From assembly GCA_027596195.1 (NCBI GenBank), contig JADGJG010000044.1, positions 1 to 61,589 on the forward strand: 61,589 nt of DNA. Direction: 5' to 3'. Each line of letters starts with the position of its first letter. Position 1 is the first letter of the stretch. This document shows, piece after piece, positions 34,967-46,476 of this stretch. The DNA comes from Podochytrium sp. JEL0797 (taxonomy: Eukaryota > Chytridiomycota > Chytridiomycetes > Chytridiales > Chytriomycetaceae). The translations under genes were made by a program, and so were the position numbers. Below the pieces are notes generated by a model. The model was not told the DNA's origin and did no database searches. It was given only the letters and a program-made list of their open reading frames with translations.

Positions 34967-37054
34967 TCACACCAAATTCGCCATCACACGCGACCTGGGC
35001 AACATTGCCCTCACAGCCGTCACTGTCGCATTCCCCACATTCGCACACCGATCGATATTCAGAACCGCCAATGGAGCACCCCTGCCCTTCGTTGCTTTCA
35101 TTTTGGCAAACGCCAACACTCCCTCGCCGGTCAAATTACACCCGCTCACGTTCAACTCCACCACATTCTTTCCATACGTGCATAAAAGATGCATGGTCTT
35201 GTCCGTGACTCGCTGGTTGTTGCTGAAGTCCACGCAGACGAGTTGGTTCGATTCGGTTTGCGTTTTCATGAACGTTTCGATTCCAGTGTCCGAGATTTGT
35301 GGGCAGAAGGAGAGGTTGAGTTTCGTGAGGGATTTGCAACGGAGTCCGATTTTTTGGAGTGCTGCGTCGGTGAGGTTGGCGGATTTGGGGAATTCTGATG
35401 GGGATGGCAGTTAGGAATTCACGCAGTCCAATGACGATGGCACTTACCCAATACCTCCAAATCACGACAAAGAGCAGTCAAAGTGTTGATGGCGGCGTCG
35501 GATACGAATTTGCAGGCACCAATGCGGACGGATTTGATTCCCTTGCACTCTTTGGCGAGCAAGAGCATCGAGGTGTTGAGCGTGTTTCCACCCGCTTGAA
35601 CTGAGGTGAAAGACACACTGGTGGCATCAATGTGCAGCATCGTCTTGCAGTGTAGCGCAATGGACTCCAAAGAGCGGTTCGTAACCAACTCGAGTTTCGA
35701 GAAGTTCACCGATTCCAAGTTTGGAAAGCACCTGGCCGCGTTGCATCCAAACTTGTCGGACAGCTGAGTATTTCCAGAAACGTCCAAGAGTTTCAAGAAG
35801 AACGCCGGGGTGGGAGTGGTGCGAGCGGTGGCCTGGAGTTGTTTGTGGGACATGACAGATTTGATGACCGAATCCAAAGCCGCGTCCGTCAATTGCGTAC
35901 ACTCGGACAGCACAAGTTCTTCCAACCCGCGACATTTCTCGAGGAGCAGACCCAACCCTTCGTCGTTGATCCCGGTTCCGCTCACGTTGATTCTTCGGAT
36001 CGAATCCCCGGAAGAGGCCCGTACCGTGACGACGATCGATTCTGGAGTCGCTTTCCGGTTGAACGCCAACTCGAATGTGTGCAGTTTGGACTTCGAGTTC
36101 GAAATCGCGCGGAGTCCTGTCTTAGTGACCTTGGTGCAATCGTGGAGAACGACGCTGCGGACTTGGTCGCGTCCACGCAACATAAGCGACTGAATAGTGG
36201 CATCCGTGACTTTGTTGGCATATTTGGAGAGGTTCAAGTCGCGCCAGAGGAATTTGTTGTTGCTGAGCATGGCGCGGATGGGAGAACTCAATCGCAGACA
36301 TTTGGTGATGTCTTTGAGCGGGAGGAGTTCGAAAATGTGTTGGATGATTTCAAAGGGAATGGAATGTGTGCCAAAGTTGTGGACAATGGTGGGCAGGGGC
36401 GGCGGTAAAGGAGCCACGGCGGGTTCGTCCAACTCGGTTGGGGCCGGTTCGGCTTGAGACTCGAGTCCGATTTTGTTTTGACGCGGAACAACAGGGGGTA
36501 CGATCTTCTTTTGCTGTCGCTTGAGGGTGATTCCGAGTTTTGCTGCAAGGTCTTTGTACACGCCCTCAAGAGCCTTGTGGTTGGATATTCAGGGTCGTAT
36601 TAATACAAAAGCCTCTAACGCACCTTGCGATCTGGATCGTCGGGTTTAATCTTCCCCACGCCAATTCTACATATTTTGAAGGCAGCCTCGGTCATATCCC
36701 TCTTCCTGAAGATGGTTGCCACACGCAGATATCCCTGAGCAAAGTGGTCAGGCACGAACCATGCGAAGCAGCAAACTCACGACAGCGATGCCTGGACTCG
36801 CACGTACGATGCTGTTGGCGTCGTTCAAAGCCTCGTCGATGCGCCCCATCTGGATCGTGATGTGTGAGTGAGGCCAAGGGTTATAATAGCCGGTGGGGCC
36901 AAACCTTGGTGTAGATGAGAGCCCGGATGTCCAACAGTGCGGGCGTGGGCGTCACCGCAATCGCCTTGGAGAACAGAGACAAGGAACGCACAAAATCGCC
37001 CCGCTGCAGCGCAAGAGATCCTGCTGCGATATCGCGATCCACTGCAGATGTCAT
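34967..37054 (-). CDS. POF3: TPR/F-box/LRR protein, Pof3/Dia2 type
   Basis: Substrate receptor of an SCF ubiquitin ligase; Pof3 (fission yeast) and Dia2 (budding yeast) act at replication forks and in genome stability. Exons (minus): 37054-36905, 36849-36781, 36734-36624, 36573-35448, 35394-34967, exactly 628 codons. Residues 1-115 form TPR repeats (DIAAGSLALQRGDFVRSLSLF; IDEALNDANSIVRASPG; GYLRVATIFRKRDMTEAAF). The F-box is at about 180-225 (IPFEIIQHIFELLPLKDI, then LRLSSPIRAMLSNNKFLW). About 390 residues of leucine-rich repeats follow (GLEELVLSECTQLTDAALDS; KLLDVSGNTQLSDKF; LTKLNLSFCPQISDTGIE; ELNVSGCNLTGEGV). This TPR-F-box-LRR order is diagnostic for the Pof3/Dia2 group. Confidence 0.9.
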
Positions 37055-37828
37055 TTTTTGTTGTCCGAAAAGTGAAGCAAAACAATCACAACCAAGCATA
37101 TTACTATGCGTCTCATACTGTTGGAATGAGTGTAGTCACTGAAGGCGAATGATAACTCTGCGCTCTTCTCGAGAAGGTCAGGAAGTTTTGGTGTCAAGCT
37201 GAGCAAGTTGAAGTTGCCGGCGGTTCAGAATCGTAAAGTACGTCGGGTTTATCAAGTTGAAGCCGGGATATTGGATGAGTATCACATAGACTATGCATAG
37301 CGAGCACATAGCGAGTGGCGAAAAGTACTTCAACACAAATACGACCTTTTATAATAATAAGGCAGTGGAATTAATGAAATGCGCAGCGATCAATTCTAAA
37401 GAAATTATCACGCTCGTTTCGGGAATAAATACTGACATTCGTTTGAATCAGGGGCGCAAGTTGGGTGCAAGTGCGGACTGTTTGCAAGTCGAAAAAAATC
37501 TCTTCGCGGTTCGCGCACGCGATCACCGAAAGTTCTTGCCAAAACAGCCTGGTGAGTCCTATCTTCACATTTTATTGGGGAAACCCCTTATTGCAAACCG
37601 CTTGCTATATCTTCTGCCCTCTCCCTGGTCGCTTACCTTGTCACTCATCCCTCGTTCCAACAGACAAAGGGCACGTGCCAAACGGTTGCAAAGACATCAC
37701 CAATCTCAAAGAAACTGCAGGTAGGCACTCCTCAGCTCCGCTGATCGCTGCAGCAGCAGCATGCAAATGGGGAGCTGACGAGTGTCTTTTGTTGTTGCAG
37801 CACAAGCCCGACACAATCTCAGCCAAGA
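37055..37828. other. Intergenic between divergent genes
   Basis: About 770 bp upstream of both the F-box gene and the C2-HET gene. A plus-strand open frame (37293-37724) shows no domain. Splice-like signals before 37829 suggest it may be a spliced 5' leader. No repeats seen. Confidence 0.4.
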
Positions 37829-40800
37829 ATGCTCGATATCCACGTGGCCCAAGTCCACTTCCTCAACCATTTGTACGCCATCAAGAGCCGAATGCTCTCT
37901 GATGGTGTTTTTCTGCTCATCCGTGCGGGAGATCGCGAGTTTCAAACCCAAGTGAAACCCATGACCACGTTTGTGGATTTTGATGAGAAATTTACGGGGT
38001 GAGTGGACCTTGATATTCATGTTTCGAAAGGCAAACTAAATATCAATGTCTATTGCAGAGTCTCGGATGTGACCGAGATTGTGTTTGAGATTCGCGAGGT
38101 CAAGCACAACAAGACGAACGTATTGCTCGGCCAGAAATCCGTCGAGCTCGGTCAACTCCAATCGGAGCAGTTCCAAAAAGTGACGGTCGCGTTGGGGTCG
38201 TATGCTCGCTGCGAGATTCGCACTCGGGTGTCTCATGTGGTTGCACCTCCAACAGTTTTGGCTCCAGCTCCTCCTAAGCTCCAACACCAAGTTTTGGACA
38301 CGGTCGATGCCTCTCCAGTGCGCGAGATTCCGTCTGTTACCCGCAACTTTGCGACGATTGCCTTCGACCCCACCGAACCCGACCCAGACTGCGAATCCAT
38401 CTCGTCCTCGGACTCCAACGTCGACGCCAAATCCATCATCAGCCTCCAATCCAACGACCCCCTCCTGAATCTGTACGAAGACGAGCTCCAAGCCCTCGCC
38501 AAAAGGGACCAGAAGGGAACCGACGAGGGCATGTTTTGGACCACTCCAACCCCACGCGACGTGAACCTCGAGCAGCTCAAAGACCTCCTCAAGAGCCCCC
38601 ACTTTTGGCTCGTCCATTCGGACGGAAAAGGGGCCCTCCAACTCGTCAAACCGAGCACCAATGCGAAGCTGCGCGATTTGATCGCGTCAGTGGGGTACCG
38701 CTGCGTTTCGCACGTATGGGGAGACGCGAGGGGCACATGGAGTTCTCATGGAGTCAAGAGCTTTGACGGAATCAGCGCGATCCCGTGGAAAGTCAAAATG
38801 CTCGAAGGGAAACGCAGCCGAATTCTGAACCTTCTTCACTCGAGCGGTGCGGGTTACTGGTGGTGCGACGTGTTTTGTCAGGATCAGAGCAGCAACAACC
38901 CTGAACAGTTCCAAATCATGGGCAAAGTGTATTCCTGTTGTGAGGAGTGCGTTGCCTTGATTGATGTTCGCGCGGAAGCAATCCAGAAGCTCAAATCGAA
39001 CATGAGCAGTTTGACGCCCATGCTGCGGTACCTTGCGCTGCGCACGCGTGAGGACTTGAGTGAAGGGATTACGGGGAGTCATCGGGGGGACTTGTCTCTG
39101 ATTGAAATGCTGTCGGGGATTGCAGCGTCCATGCCAAACGACTCTGACTGGAAAGAGTTGTTGAAGACGGCCGCGTGTCGACACGGGTCCGAGGCGGATT
39201 TTACGCATGGGTTGACGGCTGTGTTGGAGAGCTCGTGGTTCCAACGCGTGTGGACGTTGCAGGAGGCTGTGTGTCCAAGGAAAGTTGTGTTGATTAGCGA
39301 TCGAAACTCGTTGGGATCGCAGGCCGCGCGGGTTCCAGAATGCGAGGTGGATTTGACTGTCATCGTGAAGGTGGCACAGGCGCTCCACTTGTGGACGGTG
39401 CCAATCATTTACTCTGCGGATTACGACCTTAAGACGTCGAATAGGGTTGGTGGGTCCGACAACGTGTATTCCAACTCGGTGGACTTGATTTCCAAGGTCA
39501 CGAGCCATCTGCGTCAAATGCAGCGTGTCGCGCGGGAAGTCACGTTAATTTCCAAGATGCAAACGTTGCTCAAAGCTCGGGATTTGACGGGCAACATTCG
39601 CGAAATTGTGTTGCAGTCGTTGGCTGTGTCGAGAAGAAGCTGTACCCAACATCAAGATTATTTCTATGGAGTTATGGGTGACTGTTTCTGTTAGTTTTCG
39701 ATCCACTTTGTCCCACTAAACATTATCTCAATTCCTTTTCGCAGGGCTGTTGGATATCGAGATTGAGCTCGGGTTGAAGCAGCATGACGCGTTGAAGGCT
39801 TTCTTGACGAGTTTAAAGGAGCGCGGGATTCCAATTGTTTCTCCTTATGTCGGGAAAGAGGGCACGGATGGTAAGCGCAGCCATTCTGAACGAGTTGTTT
39901 TTTAATTCACGCTATTAAAATCTCAGAATCCTGGGTCGGCCTCGAAAACTGGGACTCCATGGCCGGCGTCTTCAACCGCTGGCGCCAAGTCAACACCTCC
40001 ATCGAAATGTTTGGCTTCGAGACTCAATTCAACGGCGACCAAGTTGCCATCACGGGAGACGTTGTTACCATGCGCGCCACCTCCAAGCTCCTGATTCTCA
40101 AGGAACACCGACGCGAAGCGGACCCGCGTCTTGTGCGCCACTGCCGCGCCATGCTCCACGGAGCCAAAATCAACCAAATCTTTGGCCGCAACCTCGTGAA
40201 CCTGGACCGGTGCGTGGACTCGCTCGAGCAACACGTGATGCAAGCCTCCGGCCCGATTCGCTTGTTGGCGCAGCATTCTGGCAACAAGTATGCAGGCGAG
40301 CTTGTGCTCAAGCACAACGGCCCTTCGAACGGGCGAGGTGTTGTAAAACAATCAGGCGCTAACATTGTCGGACAAGACGAATTGACGACGCAGGACATGT
40401 TTTCGAAATTCAGTTTGGATATTCTCGCGAGTATCGATCCTGTGGATCACAAGATGGTCAGTTACGAAGTCTGCTTGGAGGACGCGTCGGGGACGCACGA
40501 TTCGTTCGAAATCGAGGCCAAACTATTCCCCCGTATGCTCATGTTTTACCTGCATCGCTGGTATGTTAAGTATGATAGTTTTGGGGACGAGTTGCCGTTT
40601 GATATCAAGGAAGGGATGGAGATTGCGCATTTGGTTGGGAACACGAGCATGGGGCTCCTCATTTGCAGTGATCCGTTCAATTACAAACTCCACAAGGATA
40701 TGGAGTTTATCATTGGAACGGAGAAGGCGGCCAACAAGACGGACGCGAGTCGGTTGTATTCTTCAAGGCATTTGTTGAAAAGGCTGATTGACGAGGTACA

Positions 40801-41031
40801 GCCAAACTCCTATGTTTTTGCTTTGCTTTTACTCAATTTTGTGTCCAATAACAATAGGGCAATGGCATGTTGAAGCTTCACGTTGCGGCCGTCAAGGTCG
40901 ACAACCACTCGAAGCTGGTGGGATCACTTCTCGCGTTTGAGCTCGAGAGAATTGCGCTGATTGAAGGAGCCACAGTCAACGACAAATTTGTCAATGACCA
41001 TTACTCGAACGCGATTCGTCACGAGGCTTGA
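37829..41031 (+). CDS. C2-like domain fused to a HET-like domain
   Basis: Five exons, 37829-37998, 38059-39677, 39745-39870, 39927-40795 and 40858-41031, total 986 codons in perfect phase. Residues 1-115 read as a C2-type beta-sandwich (MLDIHVAQVHFLNHLYAIK; VFLLIRAGDREFQTQVKP; FDEKFTG). After an acidic linker a HET-type domain occupies about 265-460, with the three family blocks: YRCVSHVWGD, YWWCDVFCQDQ and SSWFQRVWTLQEAV. DYFYGVMGLLDIEIELG at about 590 resembles the usual YGLLG-like motif after HET. The C-terminal ~350 residues are unfamiliar. In Dikarya HET proteins trigger cell death after incompatible fusion; the role in chytrids is unknown, and the C2 part would place the protein at membranes. 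The start is the only ATG giving the full C2 fold. Confidence 0.72.
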
Positions 41032-41121
41032 TAATGTGCGTTGGGGGCTTTTTGAGCCGACTTTGTTATGGGGGGGATTTCGCAGAGTTTTGACAAAAAT
41101 AAATCAACGAATACGCGTTTT

Positions 41122-43066
41122 TTACTTATTCATGTGCGAAGATCCGCGGTCGGCCGTCAAACGAGGACGGACTCCAATTTTGAAAGTGTACGACTTTTTG
41201 CGAACCTGCGCCAAATCACCGCCATCCAACAACTGCCTCCCGGCAAACACAACCGCCTCACCAGGCTCCAACGCAACAATCTCCTCAAAATCCTCCTCCC
41301 TCAGCGGAAGTTTTGCACTCAAATACCGGAACCAATCGTTCGAATGGAACCGATGCATCATAGCCACCGAAATGAGCTCCAAAATCTCTGGCAACAACGC
41401 TTTCGGGCTCTGAGTACTCAAATCAACACGGATCCCATCGTGTCTCATCAAACGCACTGTGTCGAGAATCGCGTCACTCAACCCATCGTCCTTGTTGCCA
41501 TCCATGAATTTGTGCACCTCATCCAACGCGAGCAACTTGCCGCAATTGTTCAACGGAGTCGCACGGAATCGTTCCACAAGCAACTGGAACACTCCGTTCA
41601 CTTCAGACCCGCTGAGCATGGGGTTCGTCAAATCCGTGACAATCAATCTACCCTGTTGGACCAACGATCCAAAGTCCACTGCCGAGTCGCGAATGTCCTT
41701 GTTTTTGTCGCTTTCGATAATAAACGATTGTAGAATGTTGAGACGTTGCACGAGTGGAGCTTCTTGGCCGCGCACGTTGGACGCGTCTTTGACTTGTTCG
41801 AGGAATGTTTGGAAGTCGGGTTTAATTGCGTCGTTAGAGTATGCATGAAGCAGAGGAAACATAACGGTGCGTTGATACCCGCGGGGAATTTCAAGAAGCG
41901 TGGCCATATAATGCTGATTGTCGTTCTCGTTGATTCTCATGAGTTTTTTGACACGTGAACAAGAGCGGCCGCACTTCGCAATACGACCCATAAAACTGCT
42001 TGCGCTGTCGAAAGAACGAAGGCGATACAAGCACAGTCATCTTATCGCGTGGCACCGTGGGGATCGAGATTCCCTCCAAAAACGCGTCGGTACGATTAAT
42101 CAAACCCGTCGATTCGCACACGCTTAGCGGATTTTGATCGTAATGAAGCACGAGGGCACACATTGGTGCCTTGAGATCAATTACGGCACGGTCTTCTGGC
42201 GTTCCGAGGTTCTAGTTGCGCATCGACAGGAGACAGCTTTCGAGAATCACGGACATGGTGTGTGACTTGCCGGATCCTTGGATGCCCAGCGCGACGAGGC
42301 AGAAGGGTTCGTGCACGCTGAGGTAGACTTCTTGCGGGTTGTCTGATTTGTCGGCTCCGTTGTCTTGCAGGGCGACACCAATCAAGGCGGATTCAGTGAA
42401 GACGGATTTGGACGACTGGTTTCCAAGTGATGTTCCGTTGCTGCGACGATCGTAGTTGGGATTCGAGATGCCAGATTTCAAGTGGCGCGCAAGGGATGGG
42501 ATTTGTGGGTTCGAGAAGGAGAAATGGTTCAGACTCGCTGAAATTTCAGCGTCGTAGTCTCGCATTTTTTTGAGGTTGGCAGGAGAAGAACTGTTGAAGA
42601 ACATTTGAGCTGATGTGGGGCACGCGTCTGCACTCGTTTTGTTGGGAGTTACAGAAGTAGAAATGTTGAACGAGGTAGGAGCTGCGGTGGAACCCGCGCA
42701 CGCACTCGACTTGTTTTGTGTGACAAAAGTGGAACTGTTGAACAAGGGCAGAACTGAGGAGAAAACCGCGTATGAGCTCGTGTTGTGAGTGGCAGAAGTT
42801 GAAATGGTGTACAAGTTCGGAGATGAGGTGGAGCCCCTGGCAGACATGGAACTGTTGAGCAGCGGAGTTGAGGTGGAGCCCGTGGCAGACGTGGAACTGT
42901 TGAAGAGCGTTTGAGATGAGGTGGAGCTCGTGTCTGCACTCGTTTTGTTCTGAGAGGGAGAAGTAGAAATGTTGAAGTTGGATGGAAGAAAACCCGTTGG
43001 TGAAGGGGGAGGTTGGAACTGAGGTGGAGCCATGGGTGGTAGGAAAAGGGACGAAGCCAGCGGCAT
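41122..43066 (-). pseudogene. Broken paralogue of the HerA-like ATPase
   Basis: Clearly related to the intact gene at 14833: Walker A GIQGSGKSHT, LKAPMCALVLHYDQNPLS, VSPSFFRQRKQFYGSYC, LMRINENDNQ, NVRGQEAPLVQRLNILQSF, Walker B LLALDEVHKFMDG, DLSTQSPKALLPEIL. Three lesions are visible. An in-frame TAG at 42214-42212 follows ESCLLSMRN. A 23-nt gap relative to the intact copy at about 41948 shifts the frame between YCEVRPLLF and KKLMRINEND. At the intron site of the intact copy the sequence now reads through (41888-41843), keeping GT and a CTAAC but no AG acceptor. Otherwise the C-terminal 260 residues are well kept, so inactivation looks recent. The N-terminal part is repetitive Ser/Thr-rich and unlike the intact copy. 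Confidence 0.85.
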
Positions 43067-43440
43067 TGATGAAAGAGAATGGTTTCGATAATGCGGGGAG
43101 CTGAGGTCGAGCCAGTGGCGGTAGGAAGAGAAGCGACAGCGGCCGCATTGCTGAACGCGGATGGTTTCGAAAAGGCCGCAACGTTTGGAGGCACTAGAGT
43201 CTTGAAAGACCCTGTTGGTCCGGCGAATTCAGCGGCATTGGTAAAAGAGAATGGTTTCAATAAGGCAAGAACTGGCGTGGAGCCGGCGGTAGGAGGAGGA
43301 GTGACAGTGGCTGGATAGCTGAACGCGAATGGGTCCAAAAAGGTGGGAACCTTTGGAGGCAAGATCTCGGAAGTGGAGGTTGGTCCGGCGGCTGGTTCGG
43401 GAGCCAGAGACGAAGGGAGGAAGCGCAATTTCCCGATTCT
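42560..43440 (-). repeat. Composite degenerate tandem repeats open in several frames
   Basis: Upstream part of the broken ATPase locus. Units of roughly 45-90 nt recur: one type reads FNSSTSAT...NKTSADT (42600-42960), another reads KPFSFTNAAEF / KPSAFSNAAAV / KPFSFINAAGF (43040-43400), with copies slipping between frames. The second type recalls nucleoporin-like Phe-rich repeats but lacks true FG dipeptides. It may be an old low-complexity domain or the remains of a separate gene. Confidence 0.6.
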
Positions 43441-43539
43441 CACTTAAAGCTTCTTTGAGCAACCTTTTTTGACTCCGTTCATAAGCAGAGAGCAAACCGT
43501 TAACGAATCGTCACTGGAAAGAGAGAGGGGGTGCAATCA

Positions 43540-43794
43540 TCACAAAAAAAAGCGCCCCCAGCATACATATTCGTCCGCATTTCCGTTCACTTTCATATCC
43601 TCGTAATACAACACGCGAAGTTCTTCGCGAGAAACGTCCGCTCCAGTGAGCAAGTTCCCGTAACTGCTGAGAATCCATTCGGGACGGTCTTCGCTGAAAT
43701 CCTCTGGCGCGGGACGGAAGGTCAGAGGATCCGTTCTTAAGGGAATAAAGAGTTTTGGTGGTCCCTCGACAAAGACTGATACGGACAGTGACAA
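43540..43794 (-). CDS. Small ORF with a Nup42-like segment, possibly a gene fragment
   Basis: An 84-codon frame with FIPLRTDPLTFRPAPEDF, DRPEWILSSYGNLLTGA and SREELRVLYYEDMKVNG. The RPxWxLSSYG...EELRxxYYE pattern resembles the conserved block next to the zinc finger in fungal Nup42/Amo1 nucleoporins, but no CCCH finger is found upstream. A GT donor at about 43569 could join to downstream sequence, which then meets a stop at once. It may be a fragment of a decayed nucleoporin gene together with the Phe-rich repeats at 43040-43400. Low confidence. Confidence 0.3.
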   Translation of the reverse strand: MSLSVSVFVEGPPKLFIPLRTDPLTFRPAPEDFSEDRPEWILSSYGNLLTGADVSREELRVLYYEDMKVNGNADEYVCWGRFFL

Positions 43795-44244
43795 CGGTGT
43801 TAAATTAATGTACTTGAGAGCTGCACGAGATGCAACCGCGAACGTGCGCTCGAAGTGGTGTTGCTCGCCGACCCCGCAGAATCAGAGGGTGCTGGTGCTC
43901 CAAAAACAAAAAGGCGCGGCTGACCCAGTGTTGGACGCTCGTCTCGGTTGTTGGTTTGATGTCAAACCCATTTTCTGTTATGTTTTTTTGATTTGTCCGA
44001 TCCAAAAAAATTTATAACCCGTTCATGGCAAGGAAGGTCGCAGAACGCGTCCAGGATTTTTTGCCTGTAATGGGGAGTTCAGCAGAGAATCAAATCACAG
44101 CTAATCATTTTTGATAAAATCGCCCGAAACCGAAAATGTCTCACGGTATTGTTAACCAGCATGAGGTTTTATGTTCAGCCGAAAGGGATAAAGGGGGAGA
44201 GGGAAAAGAGAGGGGAGAACATAGACAACCAAAACAAAAAAACT
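43795..44244. other. Intergenic, nothing firm
   Basis: About 450 bp between the small ORF and the 3' end of the CBS-PB1 gene. A short frame with one FG-type stretch (LFVFGAPAPS, minus, about 43900) is the only hint of coding. No RNA gene or repeat seen. Confidence 0.35.
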
Positions 44245-46362
44245 CTAATATCCCCTCGGATTCACCAACCTCGACACCACAAACACAGCCACCACCACAA
44301 TCCCCGCACTAATCGCCACATTCACACTCAATGGCGCATCCTTCAAAAAATCAACCACCCCCCCATCCTCCTTCTTCCCCACCTCCCTCCCCTCCGAAGC
44401 CACAATCTCCGCATCCACCCTTTGCACCACCTGCCCATTCAACACAGGTGCCACCTCCCCACACCGCAAATTTAACTTCTCCCCCAACCGTCTCACCATC
44501 GCAACCGCATCCTCCAAATCCGCGTCACTGCTCAACAGGACCCAATCGCCGTCATCGTCTTCATAACTCAATCGCATCCCTTCCTGCGTAGCTCCAAGTC
44601 GCGTCTCCGCCATGCTTTTCAACTCTTCGAGAGTGGTCCCTGTGCCTGTGTTGAACCGCACCACACGCCCGCGTTGCGTGTCGGTGAGTTTGACGCCGTA
44701 GCGGGTGGGGTCATCGTATACGCTTGTCGCGGTGGGACTCACGGTGCCGTCGCGTGGGGGGTACCCTTGGTGGTGCTGCATGCTGGGGGGGAGGTACCCG
44801 CGCTGTTGTTGGAAGGACCCAGACATGGAAGAAGCATCGGGGCTTCCAATCCGATGCGTTGCGAGACTCAATCGAGTGTTGTTTTGGATGTCTATCCCGG
44901 GCGCTGCGATGGGACTTCTTATTTGAGCTGGGATACTTTGCCGTTGTTGCGAAGAACCTGGGGGTGGTGGGAGGTAACTCGTTCTCGTGCTTTGGAGACC
45001 GGAAGTTTGGGCAGTGTAGTACGTTTGTTGTGTAGACGCGCGGTTTGGGTGTTGGGAGGAAGGGTGCGATTCGTCCGAGAAGGCTTCGGATCCGGCGTTG
45101 GATTCCGAGTCGGCCGTGGACCAGGTGCTGTTCCAAAATTGGTTCCAGGCGGGGCCGGAGGTTTCGGCGGAGGTAGTGGGGTTGAGGGTGGTGGAGGTGG
45201 GGTCGGTTTGGAGCTGGGCGTTTTTATGGAGATTAGAAGTTGAAGCATTTTTTTTATTAGGGGGTGTGGTGCGTACCATGTAGTCCAGGATAGACATGGT
45301 GAGGGTGAGGACGTCGACGAGGCCGATGGGCGTGTGGCCGTCGCAGACTGGGAGGTGGAGGTAATGACCGGCTGTTGAAAAAAAAAATGATTTGATTAAA
45401 CTACGATTTCGAACACATTCAGAGCAACAACGAACCATAAAGCATTTTCAAAGCGTCCAGGATAGTCGTAGAAGGAGGTGCCGACTTTGGATTCTTGGTC
45501 TACAATCCCATCCCAATCGATAAATAAAGTGCACGGATCGGGAAATCAAAAGTGAATCAACACACACACCATAATGTCATCAATATCCGTCTCATTCGGA
45601 TCAAGACCCGCAGCCACCACGCGCGACACGATATCCTTTGTCGTCAGGATACCCGTGAGGTGGCCTTGATCGTCCGTCACAAGCACGGCAGTTTCGTGAC
45701 GATCGCGCATGGTGGCAGCGGCTTCGCGCACGGAGGCGTCCGCGCTGAGAAGCGGGGCTGCTGGCTTTGTGGTGAGCACGTTTTGGAGGTTGGGCGTGCG
45801 TCGGGTTTCGGCGGCGACTTTTTTGGCGAGGTCGTCGAGCTTGTCGAATACGCATTTGGTAATGTCGAGGACGCTGAATAGAATAGAATCAATACGATCA
45901 AAAACCAAAATCATGATGAGTCCATGATTTAATCAACAAGACACGTGCGTGTTCAATCACTCCTCAAACTCACCCAACAATATTCGTCTCCTCCTCCGAA
46001 TCACTCCCCTCCCCCTCATCCACCGAAATCACGGGCAAGTGCCGAAAACGATGGCTCACCATCACCCCCAACGCATCATTTCTGGGTCCACTCTCAAACA
46101 CGGCCATCGGATCCCGCGTCATGACTTGAGCCACGGTCGCCGTGCGGAAGTCGAGTCCCGCAGCCACCACGCGGTACGCAATGTCCTTGTCTGTGAGGAT
46201 CCCGCTGAGCTGGCCGTCGGCGTTGACGGCGAGCACGCAGTCCATCCGTTTGGAGGCCATGAGTTGGCAGGCTTGGATGATGCGGGCGGATTCGATCACG
46301 GTGATGCCCGGGGATGGGTGCAGGGACGCGACGGTGGCCGTCTTCTTTCGGCGGGGAGGCAT
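44245..46362 (-). CDS. CBS-PB1 domain membrane protein
   Basis: Regulatory protein with four CBS repeats (adenosine-nucleotide sensing), a PB1 domain and a C-terminal anchor, an architecture known from fungi and plants. Exons (minus): 46362-45974, 45873-45570, 45499-45436, 45371-44245, 628 codons; a further 63-nt in-frame intron (GTACGC...GCCCAG, about 45277-45215) is likely. CBS1-2: ARIIQACQLMASKRMDCVLA, LSGILTDKDIAYRVVAAGLD, MVSHRFRHLPVI. CBS3-4: VREAAATMRDRHETAVLV, LTGILTTKDIVSRVVAAGLD, LHLPVCDGHTPIGLVDVLTL. The PB1 domain at about 490-565 carries the acidic OPCA motif (YEDDDGDWVLLSSDADLED). The last 25 residues form one helix (VAISAGIVVVAVFVVSRLV), so the protein is probably tail-anchored with everything else cytosolic. 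Confidence 0.9.
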
Positions 46363-46476
46363 TTCGGCGATGGAGTTGAAGGCGTTTTTTTTCTTGCGAG
46401 CGCCGGAAAAATTCCATCTGGTCAGCCTCTGACACGAACGGTTTTGATAACAAGGGACAAAAGTTCTCCTTCCATT

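Noticed and set aside
38687..39517. 276-codon minus-strand frame opposite the C2-HET gene
   Set aside because: Arg/His/Gln-rich antisense frame; the plus strand carries recognisable HET blocks.
42212..42214. TAG in the second ATPase copy as a possible recoded stop
   Set aside because: The same gene also has a frameshifting 23-nt deletion, and no other gene in the window uses internal TAG, so decay is simpler than recoding.
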